This document shows positions 1 to 16,564 of a DNA stretch of 64,000 bases, piece after piece (the first letter of the stretch is position 1; every line of letters begins with the position of its first letter). The notes under the pieces were generated by a model, which made no database searches, was not told the DNA's origin, and worked only from the letters and a program-made list of their open reading frames with translations. Origin of the DNA: Dictyostelium firmibasis (Eukaryota > Evosea > Eumycetozoa > Dictyosteliales > Dictyosteliaceae); contig CM069768.1 of the NCBI GenBank assembly GCA_036169595.1, positions 4,024,001 through 4,088,000 of the forward strand, written 5' to 3'. Both the position numbers and the translations under genes were made by a program.

Positions 1-56
1 TTTTAATTTTTTTTATTTTTGAGTTTTTTTGGTACACCAACCCTTGTTTTTTTTCA

Positions 57-1377
57 TTAATTTTGTTTTTTTACAATAATTTCAATAAATAAAACTCTAC
101 CAGATATATCAGTAATTAAAGTTGATGTTGGTTTTTGTAGTTTGTGTCTTATATTTAATATTGGGTCAGTACCTAAATCTTTTGAAAATTCTATAGTTGT
201 ACCACTATAACCACATTTAAATGGTGGTTTTATATTAAGTGATTTTATTAAATTATAAGAATTATCATTTATAATACTAAATTCATGATCAATATCAGAG
301 ATCATTTTAACAGTATCTTGATTATTACCCAACTGAATTTGATAATTAAAACAATTTTCATCATTATTAGTATCATCATAATGTAAAATTGAGAAAACTC
401 TAATTGAAATGGATTTATTTTTAAAAGAAGTGGAAGCATTTGCTAATTTAACTTTTAAAGATAATTGATCCGATAAGAATTGACCAACACAATTTGTAAT
501 TGGTTCTATTTTAAATGTATAGATTCTACCTAATGCATGTTCACTAATTGGTGATTGTCTAATACATTGAGCATCCACACGAAATATTATTGGATTCTCT
601 GTAATTGGTACTAAAACCTCTGGATAATATTCAGTTTCTAAATCTTGTATACAACCATCACATTGACTTCTTGATTGATATGGTTTTTCAATTATTAATT
701 GATAATCGATTGGATAAATTGAAATATCACTCTTTAAAATTAAATCAATACCATTGTATTGCTCTTTTGGTAATGATTTTAATGATTTAATATTATTGGA
801 AATGAAATTAATTACTAATTTAATTGTTTCATGTAAATCCTTAATTTCAATTTCTTTAATTGCATCTGTCATTGTAATGTTTGAAAATAATACAATTCTA
901 ATAAATCCAATATATAATAATATTGATTTTATAAATTGAGGTATTAAAAAGTTTATAATTGATTGATCGGTTTTCTTTATTAAAAATTCAATAATACTTT
1001 TTAAATTTCTTTTAATTTCAATTTGAATATTTAAATCATTTTTATAATTTTCCTCTAAAAGAGATTTTATAATTTCATTGATTTTTAAATTTTCTTTAAA
1101 TTCTTTTCTCCAATTTTCAATTATTTTATCTAAATCATTATCAATATTATTATAGGTGTTATCTTCTTTTTTCAATAATATTTCTTTCTCAAAATCGATT
1201 AAAGTTTTTTCTATTTCTCCTTTTTTGAAAATATTTTCTATTATTGTAACTTTTTTACTATTTTCATATAATTGAAAATTGTTAATAAATATTAAAAAAA
1301 ATAATAAAAATGAATAATAACCAAACATACCATAAATCATTAATAAATATTTCGTTTGGGTTATTATTTTCTGACAT
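57..1377 (-). CDS. Unrecognised single-pass membrane protein, about 415 aa
   Basis: I do not recognise this protein. My model has two exons: 1331-1377 (start MSENNNPNEIFINDL) and 57-1257, joined across a 73-bp AT-rich intron with a GTATGT donor and an AATAG acceptor; the phases agree. A longer reading that begins at 1340 would translate this intron as a false hydrophobic leader. The protein has a charged, probably coiled N-terminal third (rich in Lys, Glu, Asn), one likely transmembrane helix near residues 130-150 (IPQFIKSILLYIGFIRIVLF), then a domain of about 250 residues with several Cys, including a CDGC pair, that may form disulphides. No catalytic motif is visible. It could be a type II or internal-anchor protein with the Cys-rich part in the lumen or outside. 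I am confident that it is coding and moderately confident of the start. Confidence 0.75.
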
Positions 1378-1506
1378 TTTAAAATTCAATGAATAAGTAA
1401 TAATGAAAAAAAAAAAAAAAAAACTATAAAAAAATGAAAAAAAAAAAAGGAATAAAAAAAAAAAAAAAAAAATCGATTTTTTTTTTTTATTTTTTTTTAT
1501 TTTATT

Positions 1507-1912
1507 TTATTTTGAGAAGGCAATTACTTTTTTATTATAACTATTAGTATTCACACCAACTAATGAATCAATTTGTTTTCCTTTTTTGTAGAATAGGAAT
1601 AATGGAACATGGTTTATATTATCAGATATAATTTTTGACTCAAAACAATGCATAATATCAACTTGAATATGAATAATTTCCTTATGGGAAGATGCTGATG
1701 CCTTAAATGAAGGTAAAATTTTTTTACATTCTGGGCTAGTTATTGATGAAACAAATATTATTACCTAAATTTAAAAAAAAAAAAAAAATTTGAATTTAGT
1801 TTTTTTAACCAAAAAAAAAAAAAAAAAAAAAAAAGAATATTACTTTGTGGCTTTTGTATTTGTTAAAAAGTTGATCAAATTTTTCAGAAGAAGTTGCTTC
1901 AAAATATACCAT
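1507..1912 (-). CDS. Thioredoxin-fold protein with SPEC in place of CxxC, 108 aa
   Basis: Two exons, 1844-1912 and 1507-1764; the first ends on a complete codon (SHK) before GTAATA and the second opens at TTTAG. The 108-aa product has the length and layout of a single thioredoxin domain: beta strand VIIFVSS, active-site loop S33-P34-E35-C36 followed by KKILPSF, then the family's cis-Pro strand HVPLFLFYKKGK with Pro77 and a closing DSLVG. Compared with the usual WCGPC, the first (nucleophilic) Cys is Ser and only the second Cys remains, so normal disulphide reduction is unlikely. By analogy with other thioredoxin-like proteins it may act as an adaptor or chaperone; that is inference. The gene is short, lies next to the membrane-protein gene on the same strand and has no signal peptide, so it is probably cytosolic. 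Confidence 0.78.
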
Positions 1913-2621
1913 TATTATTAATATTATTTATTTTGATAATAATAATAATATAAAAAAAAAAAAACTTTAAAAAAGAGTTTTTTTAAAAAAAAAAATAAAA
2001 AAATAAAATAAAATAAAATAAAATAAAATAAAATAAAATAAAATAAAATAAATAAAATAATAAATATTTATTATTATTATAATTATTATTAGGATAATTT
2101 TATACTTTAAATGTAAAATGATTTTAAAATTTTACAAAGAAATATTATTTAAAACTGATCATCATTTTCATAATTATATTAATTCTTTTATAAAATCATA
2201 AATAAAGAAATAATTATAGTTTGTGTGATGTGGGTGTAACAAATATTATTATTTGTTTTATTTTTTTTTTTTTTGTTTTTGTTTTTTGGCGTTTTTAAAC
2301 ATATCAAATTACTAACCAAATTAAGATTATCTAAATATAAAAAGTTTTTTTTTTTTAAAAAAGAAAAAAAAAAAAAAAAATGTTTGGAACCCCCCACCAT
2401 TTTATTTAAAATTCCCTTTTATGTAAATTATTCTTTTAAAATATCCTTTTTTTTTTTTTTTTTTTTACCACAAATATATTTAAAAGGGAATTATAAATAA
2501 TAATCATTTATATTTGATATTAATTACAACAAAGATTGATGAAAGGGTTTTCATTTCTTTCATTTTTTTTAAAATGTTTTTTTTTTTTTTTTATTTTATT
2601 AAATTTTTTAATTATAATGTT
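1913..2621. other. Intergenic, AT-rich, no gene seen
   Basis: It holds poly(A)/poly(T) runs, a pentanucleotide (AAAAT)n array at about 2002-2050 and two overlapping open frames (2188-2500) made of homopolymer residues with no protein sense. It separates two minus-strand genes, so it should contain the HGH1 3' end and the promoter of the thioredoxin-like gene. Confidence 0.7.
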
Positions 2622-3937
2622 TTAAATCTCGTCAGTTTCAAATTGAGCATCTTCGTCTTCTAGTTTTTGTTTCTTATTTTGTTGTTCAATTTCTTCTGGA
2701 GTTGGATCGCCTTCTTCATCTCTAATAATTAATTCGACTACTTTTTCAACATTTTCACGTAATTCTTCTTCAGTTTCAAAATTAAATAAATTTCTTAAAA
2801 TTGGATACTGATAAACAAAAACAAAAATTACTATTAATATATTATAAATTTATAAAATTGTATATATAAATATATATTAAATGAATATAATATTACAATT
2901 TTAGAAGTTCTCATTGCAACTCTTCCTTTTTTAGTACCAGTTAAAAAGATTAAAGATTCAATGACCATTTTTCTACATTCTCTATCTTGATCTCTTTCAT
3001 TACCAACTGGTAAAGAAGAATTATGTAAATCGACATGTAAACCAACCATATCATCATCATCCAACTTATCATTACCTCTAATTGGTAAACATAATTTAGT
3101 GAGAACGTCAACATCTGATGATATTAAATATTCGTGATGTTGTTCAGAGTAACAACAATTTCTAATGATACCAATGATACCTCTTCTCTTGATAACATTT
3201 TCATGTCTAATCAATGGTAAAATCTCTTTAAAAATTTGATTCTCTTTATCCAATACAATCTTTCTACCTTCTTGAATTTGTGTAACATTTAAAATGATAT
3301 TAACAATCCAATTATTTTTAGTTGATTTAAGATAATCTTCTTGATTTGAATCCATTGTTAAAACTTGTACTAATTTCATAATAAAAAATGCTTCTAATTC
3401 TTTACCACACTAATTAATTGGTTATTAATATTATTATTATTATTATTAATATAATCATTATGTATTATTTATTTTCTAGATATTAATTTTATTTCAACAT
3501 ACTTGCATTAATGATAAACAACCTTCTTTTGTATGAGTAACATTTGATAAAAGCATTGCAAATACTTCACTCATTTTATTTTTTGTATCAGTTGTACCAT
3601 CAACTAATCTTGGTACGATATTCTTTTTAACGATATCATTTAACATATCACCATCTTGACATAAATTAATTAAGATAGTTAATGCATGTCTAACCACAAC
3701 ATGACTTGGATCTGTAATTAATTTAATACAATTATTAACGATTTGTGTTGGTTTTAATATATCTCTTGCTTCTTGACTATCTGATACACCTAAAAGATGT
3801 TGTAAAGCTAAAAGTTTTATCTATACTTATTATTAATGTGGTGTTTTATAAATATATAAATAAACTATTTTTAAAAAAAATCATACTTCTGTTTTTGGTT
3901 CGAGTAAAAATGGAACTAATTCTGGTAATTGATCCAT
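2622..3937 (-). CDS. hgh1: HGH1 homologue (armadillo/HEAT chaperone for eEF2), about 355 aa
   Basis: Four exons: 3887-3937, 3503-3820, 2897-3409 and 2622-2807, all in agreeing phases, giving about 355 aa. The start MDQLPELVPFLLEPKTE, followed by IKLLALQHLLGVSDS, matches the conserved opening of the FAM203/HGH1 family. The middle is all-helical ARM/HEAT-like (VVVRHALTILINLCQD; RRGIIGIIRNCCYS). The family's closing segment is also present (YPILRNLFNFETEEELRENVEKVVELIIRDEEGDP as separate pieces of exon 4), ending in an acidic tail. In yeast and mammals HGH1 acts in the cytosol with TRiC and Hsp90 in folding of elongation factor 2; the same role is inferred here. Its start lies about 370 bp from the 3' end of rad21 on the same strand. 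The length is typical of the family. Confidence 0.88.
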
Positions 3938-4305
3938 TATGCTATTTATATGTGTTGGGTGTAATTTAGGAATAAAAAATAAAAAAAAAAAAAATAAAAA
4001 AAAAATATTTTTCGTCTGTCGGTTTTTTTGATTTTTTTTGGAATTTAATTGAGAAAAAAAATGAAATTAAAAAATTTTAAAATAACAAAATTATTTTCTG
4101 CAAATTAAATACTTTTTAATATTTTTACCACCCAAAGATTTATTTATAATTAAATAAAATGGGTGGAAAACAACAAAATTTTATTTATTTTTATTTTATT
4201 TTTTTATTGTTGTGAATATAATGTTTATTAGAAGAACTGAAAAAAAAAAACAAAAAAAAAAAAATCATTATTTTTTATATATTTTTTTTTATTTAAAAAA
4301 ATATT
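3938..4305. other. Short AT-rich spacer between rad21 and hgh1
   Basis: A/T runs with no open frame of note. It contains the leader and presumptive promoter of the minus-strand HGH1 gene and the 3' end of rad21. Confidence 0.6.
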
Positions 4306-6880
4306 TTAATCAGCATTTTTAACAATGGTAAATTGTTCAATATTACCAAATTGAGAAGTTTTAGAAATTTTAATATCTGGATAAGTTTCTGTATCATTTT
4401 CAGGTTGTTCCAAGTTAATCAATACTTTAGTTTTTAAAACCAATAATTCATAAAAGTAACAAGCTGCCACTAATCTAGTGTTATTGGGGTTTTGAACTTG
4501 TTGAGGTCTAACAATATCTTGTAAAAAGTTTATAGTATCTTTCTTTTGGAAATGATCACTTAAAATCGAATGCATATTTGCAGTTTTTTGAGATAAAATT
4601 TTCTTTTCCTCTTCATGTTCTTTGTAAAGAGTTGGTTGATTTGGTTTTTGAGCAGATTCAAAGCTGTATTCAGGTACATCACCAAGATCACCTGGATGAA
4701 CGAAACCTGGTTCCTCTTGATCATAACCTAAACCAATGCCTTGATGATCATCATCACCACCATGCATAAAATGTTGACCCATATCACCTTCCTCTCTTCT
4801 TAAACGTTCTCTTTCCTCTTCTTCTTTTGCTCTCTTTAAGAAATCTGAACCATCTGGTGATCCAATTGATTTATCACCAACATCTCTAGTGGCCTCATCT
4901 TCACCAAACCCACCCATACCTCTTAAAGTTTGATTTATATCTGGTTTGTAGAATAATGATTTTCTATTCTTACTTCTATCATCAAACTCAGTTCTTAGTC
5001 TATTGATCAAGTCTTTATCATCGTCTGTTAGAGGTTGAGTCTTTAGCTTCTTTCTTTCACTAGGTGCAATTAAATTGCCACTCTCAGTGATAACACGATT
5101 ATTTATAGATTTTAAAAATGCTTCCTCAACTTTTCTCTCTTGATTCTCGTCGATTTCTAAATCTTCAAAGGTTGGAATACCCAAATCCAATGATGATACA
5201 CCATCGGCAGCCATCGACATTACTAACTCTTCATTCTTTATCATTCTACCATACATTAAACGTGAACGTAAATATGAAAAGTATGGATCCTCCTCTTTAC
5301 TAATGATCTTTGGGTATCTATTATCGATTGTCTCTCCATACGCTCTATGAAATGTTTTAGAGATATTCTTACGAATTGCTGTTAACATTTGTTGTTTTGC
5401 TGGTATCTCTTTTGATTTCGATATGACAACACTTAAACTTGGTGGTAGTAATGGTCTTTCGACAATTAATGATCTTGTATTCTTAAATTTTCTAACATCT
5501 TTATCACTCAATGTACTACCCAATACCCTTGATCTTCTAGTTTTTGGTTTATCCTTTTCTGATTGTTCTTTTTGTTTCTCTAATAATAATTGTTGTTGAA
5601 GTTGTTGAATTTCAATTTCACTTTTCTCTTCAACAGCAACACCATCTGTTGCTGTTGCTGTTGTTGCTGCTGTTGTTCCTACTGCTGCTGCTGTAGTTGA
5701 ATCACCACCCGCTTCACTTGTTTTATCAGTTGTTACAGATTTTCCTGGTGTAACTGGTTGACCATTTTCGTCAAATTGTTCTTGTTGTTGATCACCATCA
5801 TCACGAACATCAGGACCAGTGTAAGCAGGATAATCATCATCATGACGCATACCAATATCAACATGTTCGTCACCATCTTGTGGTTGATTCATACCTTCAT
5901 CGAATGTTACCATACCTGCATCCTCCATTAATTCTCTTTGGGATTTTGGAAGAGGAGTTGTTGCGGAATAATTGAATAATGGATTTTGGTTATCACTAAT
6001 TAAAATATCGATATTACTCTTTACAGAGTCTGGTGTTTTAGGTGTTTTACCTTGACCAAATGGTAAACCAGATGTGTCTGGTGTTGACACCATTGTACTA
6101 TATTCTTGTTCTCTGAGTTCATCAGATTTAAATCTTCTATCACTTTGTGGTGTGACTGTTGTCGTACCATCAAACACTAAATTATTACCATCATTCAATG
6201 GTGTTTGAACACTTCCAAGTACTGATCCATCTGCAACTCCAAAAAATTCACTATAATCTGGTTTTTCTGTTGGTTCTAATTTATTTGGATCATAAAGTGG
6301 ATCGACTACTAAACTAAAATTTTTTAAAAAATATTAATATTGATATATATAAAAGAAATCAAATAAATAAATAAATAAATAAAATAAATACTCTCTAATA
6401 TCAATGTTTCTTAAAAATCTATCTACTTCTTGATAAACTTGTGGTTTATCAGTTTGACGTGGACCAGAAGTTAAAAGTGCTTGATGATCTTGTTCAGAAG
6501 GTAAATCAATCTTTGATATGGTTTTCGATAAACCTTTTAGTTTAATTACTGCTTCTGTGCAATCACTTAATAGATATTTTGCTTTTTTTGAGAAAATTCT
6601 TGCAACACCTAATAATAAATGACTAGTCATACGAAGTGCCATTGGTGAATGAGGATTTAAAATTGTTTCTTTTTAATAATAATAATAATGATAAGTATAA
6701 AATAAAATTATATTGGATTTGAATATTTTTTTTCAATTTAATTAAATTAAACTTACTAACTGATTTTGGAATATTTGTTTTAAATACTACATTTTTTGCT
6801 AATTTTTTATCCCAATGACCCGCTAACCAAATTTTGCCAAGAGCACCTCTCTTTGCTAAAACAATTTGCGAAAAGAACAT
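4306..6880 (-). CDS. rad21: Cohesin kleisin subunit RAD21/SCC1, about 802 aa
   Basis: Three exons: 6757-6880, 6392-6668 and 4306-6313, with phases 1 and 2 at the junctions. The N-terminus [20 protein letters not shown], then HWDKKLAK and [20 protein letters not shown] with [11 protein letters not shown], is the signature Rad21/Rec8 N-terminal domain that binds SMC3. Residues near 720-802 ([33 protein letters not shown]) form the C-terminal winged helix that binds SMC1. The long middle is acidic, Gln/Thr-rich and disordered; this is the part that carries separase sites and binds SCC3 and PDS5 in other species. The function is as the ring-closing kleisin of nuclear cohesin. Length is ordinary for the family. 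It could in principle be the meiotic REC8 paralogue, but the N-terminal match favours RAD21. Confidence 0.93.
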
Positions 6881-7409
6881 TGTTTTTTATTTTATATTTT
6901 TACAATTGGTTTTTTATTTTTTATTTTTTGTTTTTGTTATTTTTTTATTATTTATAATACAGGACCTTTTAATATATATTTCAACATAAAATTAAAATGA
7001 AAAAAAAAAAAAAAAAAAATTTTATTTTTTTATTTTTTATTTTTTTTTTTGGCGCTTTTTTAATAGAAATGCGATTTTTCAAATTATTAAAAAAAAAAAA
7101 AATATTTTTCAAATCAATTAATTAATTTCACCAAATATTTAATAATGTCAACACCTTTTTTTTTTATTTTTTTAATTTTTTTATTTTTTTTATTTTTTTT
7201 ATTATTTTTAAATATACTTCCAATTTAACATCAATCAATAAAGAGAAGAAACTGGACACAGTGTAGATTCCTAAATCTTTCATTTTTTGTCTAAAATAGT
7301 AAAGTCTCCAAACAGAAAAAATGTTGGTGTTCCCTAATTTTTCATAAGAAAAATCTAATACCAAGGATCATTCTACCTTTAAAACTAACTCTTGATCATC
7401 ATAAAAAAA

Positions 7410-7441
<32 letters not shown>

Positions 7442-7675
7442 AAAAGATGCAAAAAAAACTAAGATTTTAAATATTGGGGTTTCACTATTAACCAATTGTT
7501 GGTTTTTTTTTTTTTTTTTTTTTTAAAAACCAATAGTTTTTTATTTTTTTAAAAAAAAAACATTTATTTGAGTAGATTGGGTGGATAAATAAAAATAAAA
7601 AAAAAAAAAAAAAAACCACTTGTTTCAATTATTCTTTTTATTAATTTTATTTAAATTATTATTTTTTATTTTATT

Positions 7676-7712
<37 letters not shown>

Positions 7713-7892
7713 ACCTTAATAATTTTTATATTTTTATTTTTTTGTACATCATAAATTTACATAATTTTTTGGTAATAACAGAGAAATTATTTCTTTACTT
7801 TTTATATTTATAAATAATTATAAAAAATAAAAAAAATAAAAAATAAAAAAATAAAAAATAAAAAAATAATTAACAAAAAAAAAAGAAAAAAA
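6881..7892. other. Divergent intergenic region with one unexplained coding-like patch
   Basis: It lies between rad21 (minus) and the oxygenase gene (plus), so it should hold both promoters. Most of it is A/T homopolymer. The stretch at about 7225-7400 is different: it has normal base complexity, and the minus strand reads SLVLDFSYEKLGNTNIFSVW then RLYYFRQKMKDLGIYTVSSF without a stop. I see no start codon or splice context that makes a gene, so this may be a worn gene fragment. Confidence 0.4.
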
Positions 7893-8981
7893 ATGATTGA
7901 AAGAGAAAAATTACCAATTATTGATATTTCTTTATTAACAAAGGATGAAGATGGTAAAAAGCAAATTGCTAAAGAAATCAATAAAGCATGTAAAGAACAT
8001 GGATTTTTCTATATAAAAAATCATGGTGTTGAGCAAGTACTGATTGATAAATTACAAAGCGTTGTAACAAAGTTCTTTTCTTTACCACTAGAGACTAAAA
8101 TGAAATGGAAAATGGGACTTACCAATAGAGAGTGGTTAGGATTTTTTAAAGTGGGTCAAGAGATTACTTATGGTGAAATTGATTATAAAGAGGGAGTTTA
8201 TATATCAACTGAAATGGATGGAGATATAAATCCTGTTAATAATGTTCCACTATATCCAACTGAAGAACAAGAGGAACAATATGAAATCCAAGGTTTTAAA
8301 TCAACAATTGAAACCTACTTAAAGAGATTAACAGAATTGTCACACCAATTAATTGAAGCCATTTCTCTTAGTTTACATCTTCCATCAAATTATTTCCACA
8401 ATAATTATACCTATGATCCATTTGTATTTATGGGATTACTACACTATCCATACTTTAATAATCAAGGAGAAGAAAAGGATGATCAACCACCACCAACATT
8501 AAATAAACCTGATGACACCTCAAATTTGAAAAAACAAGAAAAATTTGGAACTTGTCAACATACAGATTGGGGTTTGTTAACTATACTCCATCAAGATGAT
8601 GTAGGTGGTTTACAAATTAAATCCAAAAACTCTGATGAATTCTTTGATGCTCCACCAATTGAAGGTACTTTCATTTGTAACATTGGTGATATGCTTGATA
8701 AAATGACTGGTGGTTATTATCTTTCTAATGTTCATCGTGTTAAATACAATATAAGTGGTCGTGATCGTTTCTCTTTTCCTTTCTTTATAGATCCATGTCT
8801 CAACTCTGTTCCAAAGTTAATTCCAAATTATGATGATCTATCAGATTTTGCTGATAAACCAGAAAGATGGGATAAACAAAACATTCATGAATTTCATGGT
8901 ACCTATGGTCAATATTTTATGACAAAGATTGGTCGTGTTTTCCCTGACTATGTTTATAAAAAAAGTGGTAAATTAGTTTAG
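7893..8981 (+). CDS. 2-oxoglutarate/Fe(II)-dependent oxygenase, isopenicillin N synthase-like, 362 aa
   Basis: Single exon with an A-rich leader before ATG. Residues 7-120 are the DIOX_N domain (LPIIDISLL; INKACKEHGFFYIKNHGV). The double-stranded beta-helix core carries the iron triad His223-x-Asp225 (CQHTDWGLLTILHQD) and His281 (SNVHRV), with the 2-oxoglutarate-binding Arg292-x-Ser294 (RFS). All catalytic residues are therefore in place. The length (about 360 aa) is usual for this soluble family, which includes plant flavonoid and gibberellin oxidases, fungal IPNS and many bacterial enzymes. The substrate cannot be told from sequence. Amoeba polyketide or terpene tailoring, or amino-acid oxidation, are possible. 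It converges with the CCCH zinc-finger gene, leaving only about 70 bp between stops. Confidence 0.88.
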   Translation: MIEREKLPIIDISLLTKDEDGKKQIAKEINKACKEHGFFYIKNHGVEQVLIDKLQSVVTKFFSLPLETKMKWKMGLTNREWLGFFKVGQEITYGEIDYKEGVYISTEMDGDINPVNNVPLYPTEEQEEQYEIQGFKSTIETYLKRLTELSHQLIEAISLSLHLPSNYFHNNYTYDPFVFMGLLHYPYFNNQGEEKDDQPPPTLNKPDDTSNLKKQEKFGTCQHTDWGLLTILHQDDVGGLQIKSKNSDEFFDAPPIEGTFICNIGDMLDKMTGGYYLSNVHRVKYNISGRDRFSFPFFIDPCLNSVPKLIPNYDDLSDFADKPERWDKQNIHEFHGTYGQYFMTKIGRVFPDYVYKKSGKLV

Positions 8982-9051
8982 TCATTAATAAAATCAATAT
9001 AAATATTATTCATTTTACTTTATTATTTTTATTATATTTATATTGATTTTA

Positions 9052-14807
<5,756 letters not shown>

Positions 14808-14881
14808 ATTTTATTTATTTGCTTTTTTATTTATTTATTATTTATTTGTTTGTTTGTTTGTTTGTTTGTTTGTTTGTTTTT

Positions 14882-14912
<31 letters not shown>

Positions 14913-15560
14913 TTGGTATTATTTTTTAACGATACTGAAAATTGTTTAAAGAGAAGGGTAAAGAGGCATATAATAGTATATTCACAAAAAAAAATATATT
15001 TGTAGAATGGTTTTATAAACAAAAGCAAAAAAAAAAACACTCTATAAAAAAAAAAAATTTTAAAAAAAAAAATAAAAAATAAAAATAAAAAATTTTAAAA
15101 AAAAAAATAAAAATTAAAAAAAAAAAAAAAATGAAAAAAAAAAATAAAAAATAAAAAAATAAAAAAAAAAAAATAAATTAAAATGATTTTTTGGTGATCA
15201 AAAATTTTTTTTTTTTTTATAATAAATATCACACATGTTAAAAAATATTCAGTGATAAATATATTAACAAAACCCTTTTTTTTTTTTTTTTTTTTTTTTT
15301 TGTATATATATATATATATTTATAAATATATTTTTACTGAATATTTATTAAAAGAAAAAAAAAAACCCAAAAAAAAAAAAAATAAAAACAAAAAAAAAAA
15401 AAAAAAAACAAAAGAACAAAATAGTAAATTTGTTTTTTTGTTATTATTGTTGTATTATTATAATTTTTTTTTAAAACTATAATTATATTTTATAATAAAA
15501 ATAAAATTATAGTTATTTTTTTTTTTTGAAAAAAAAAAAAAAAAAAACAAAAAAAAAAGA
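14808..15560. promoter_or_regulatory. Divergent promoter region between the CCCH gene and piaA
   Basis: It is nearly pure A/T and holds short tandem arrays (TTTG)n at about 14846-14878 and (TTTA)n at about 14881-14914 in the leader of the minus-strand gene, then A-rich blocks and a T run at 15279-15301. An ACA/TGT-containing patch lies at 15225-15260. No transcription-factor site can be named with confidence. Confidence 0.5.
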
Positions 15561-16519
15561 ATGACAAGTTCCGATGATAGTAGTGTAAATACTACATCTA
15601 GTAGTTTTGGAAATATTTCAATCTCATCACCAAATCATAGTGGTTCTACACCACCATTCAATAATAATAATAATAATAATAATAATGGAAATGGTAACAA
15701 TGTCAGCGCATCTGAAACTGAATTAAAGAAACATGTTTTATACTCTTTACAATGTTTAGATGAAAAAACTCTTACTCTAAAAGTGAAATTGGATCATTTA
15801 AATAAATTGGTAGAATTAAAAAAATCAATTCCAGATTTAAATAAATTAGGTATAACACCAACTCAATTATATAAAAGGTAAAAAAAAAAGAGAGAAATTT
15901 TCAAATAATAATAATAAAAAAAAACTAATAAGCAACCACATTTATATAATTAGTATATACTAATTATTCTTATTTATTTATATCTACATCTATAAACAAT
16001 AATTTATAATAATTAATAAAAAAAGTGTAAGACCATTTATAGCATTACCACCAAAAACAATTAGAACAGCAGGATTAAGAGTTATGAGATATTATTTAAG
16101 TAATTCAAGTAATGTTAAAGATTTATTAGATTTAAAGGTACAATATTTTATAACACGTTCATTAGAACGTGATAAACATTCTGAACCAGAGAGAATTCAA
16201 GCATTAAAGATTATACGTACAATAATGGAGATTGATTGTTCATTAATGCCACATTGTTTTGTAAAGGGATTGGTTGCAATTGCAGAGAATCAAGAGGATA
16301 ATTTCTGTAGGGTTTGCTTAGAATGTTTAACAGAGATATCCATTCGTAATCCACAAATCTCTTCACATTGCGGTGGTATTCGTACAGTTTTCGATGCTGT
16401 ATTGGATCCATTCTATCAAGGTATTCAAGAATCCCTTTTAATTTGTATATTATATTTATTAAGTGATAAAGATACTAGAGTGTATATTAGACCAAAATCT
16501 GATTTAGAAGTAATTATAA

Positions 16520-16564
<45 letters not shown>

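Noticed and set aside
2188-2500. Two overlapping small frames in the left spacer
   Set aside because: Built from poly-Phe/Lys homopolymers with no start context or splice partner.
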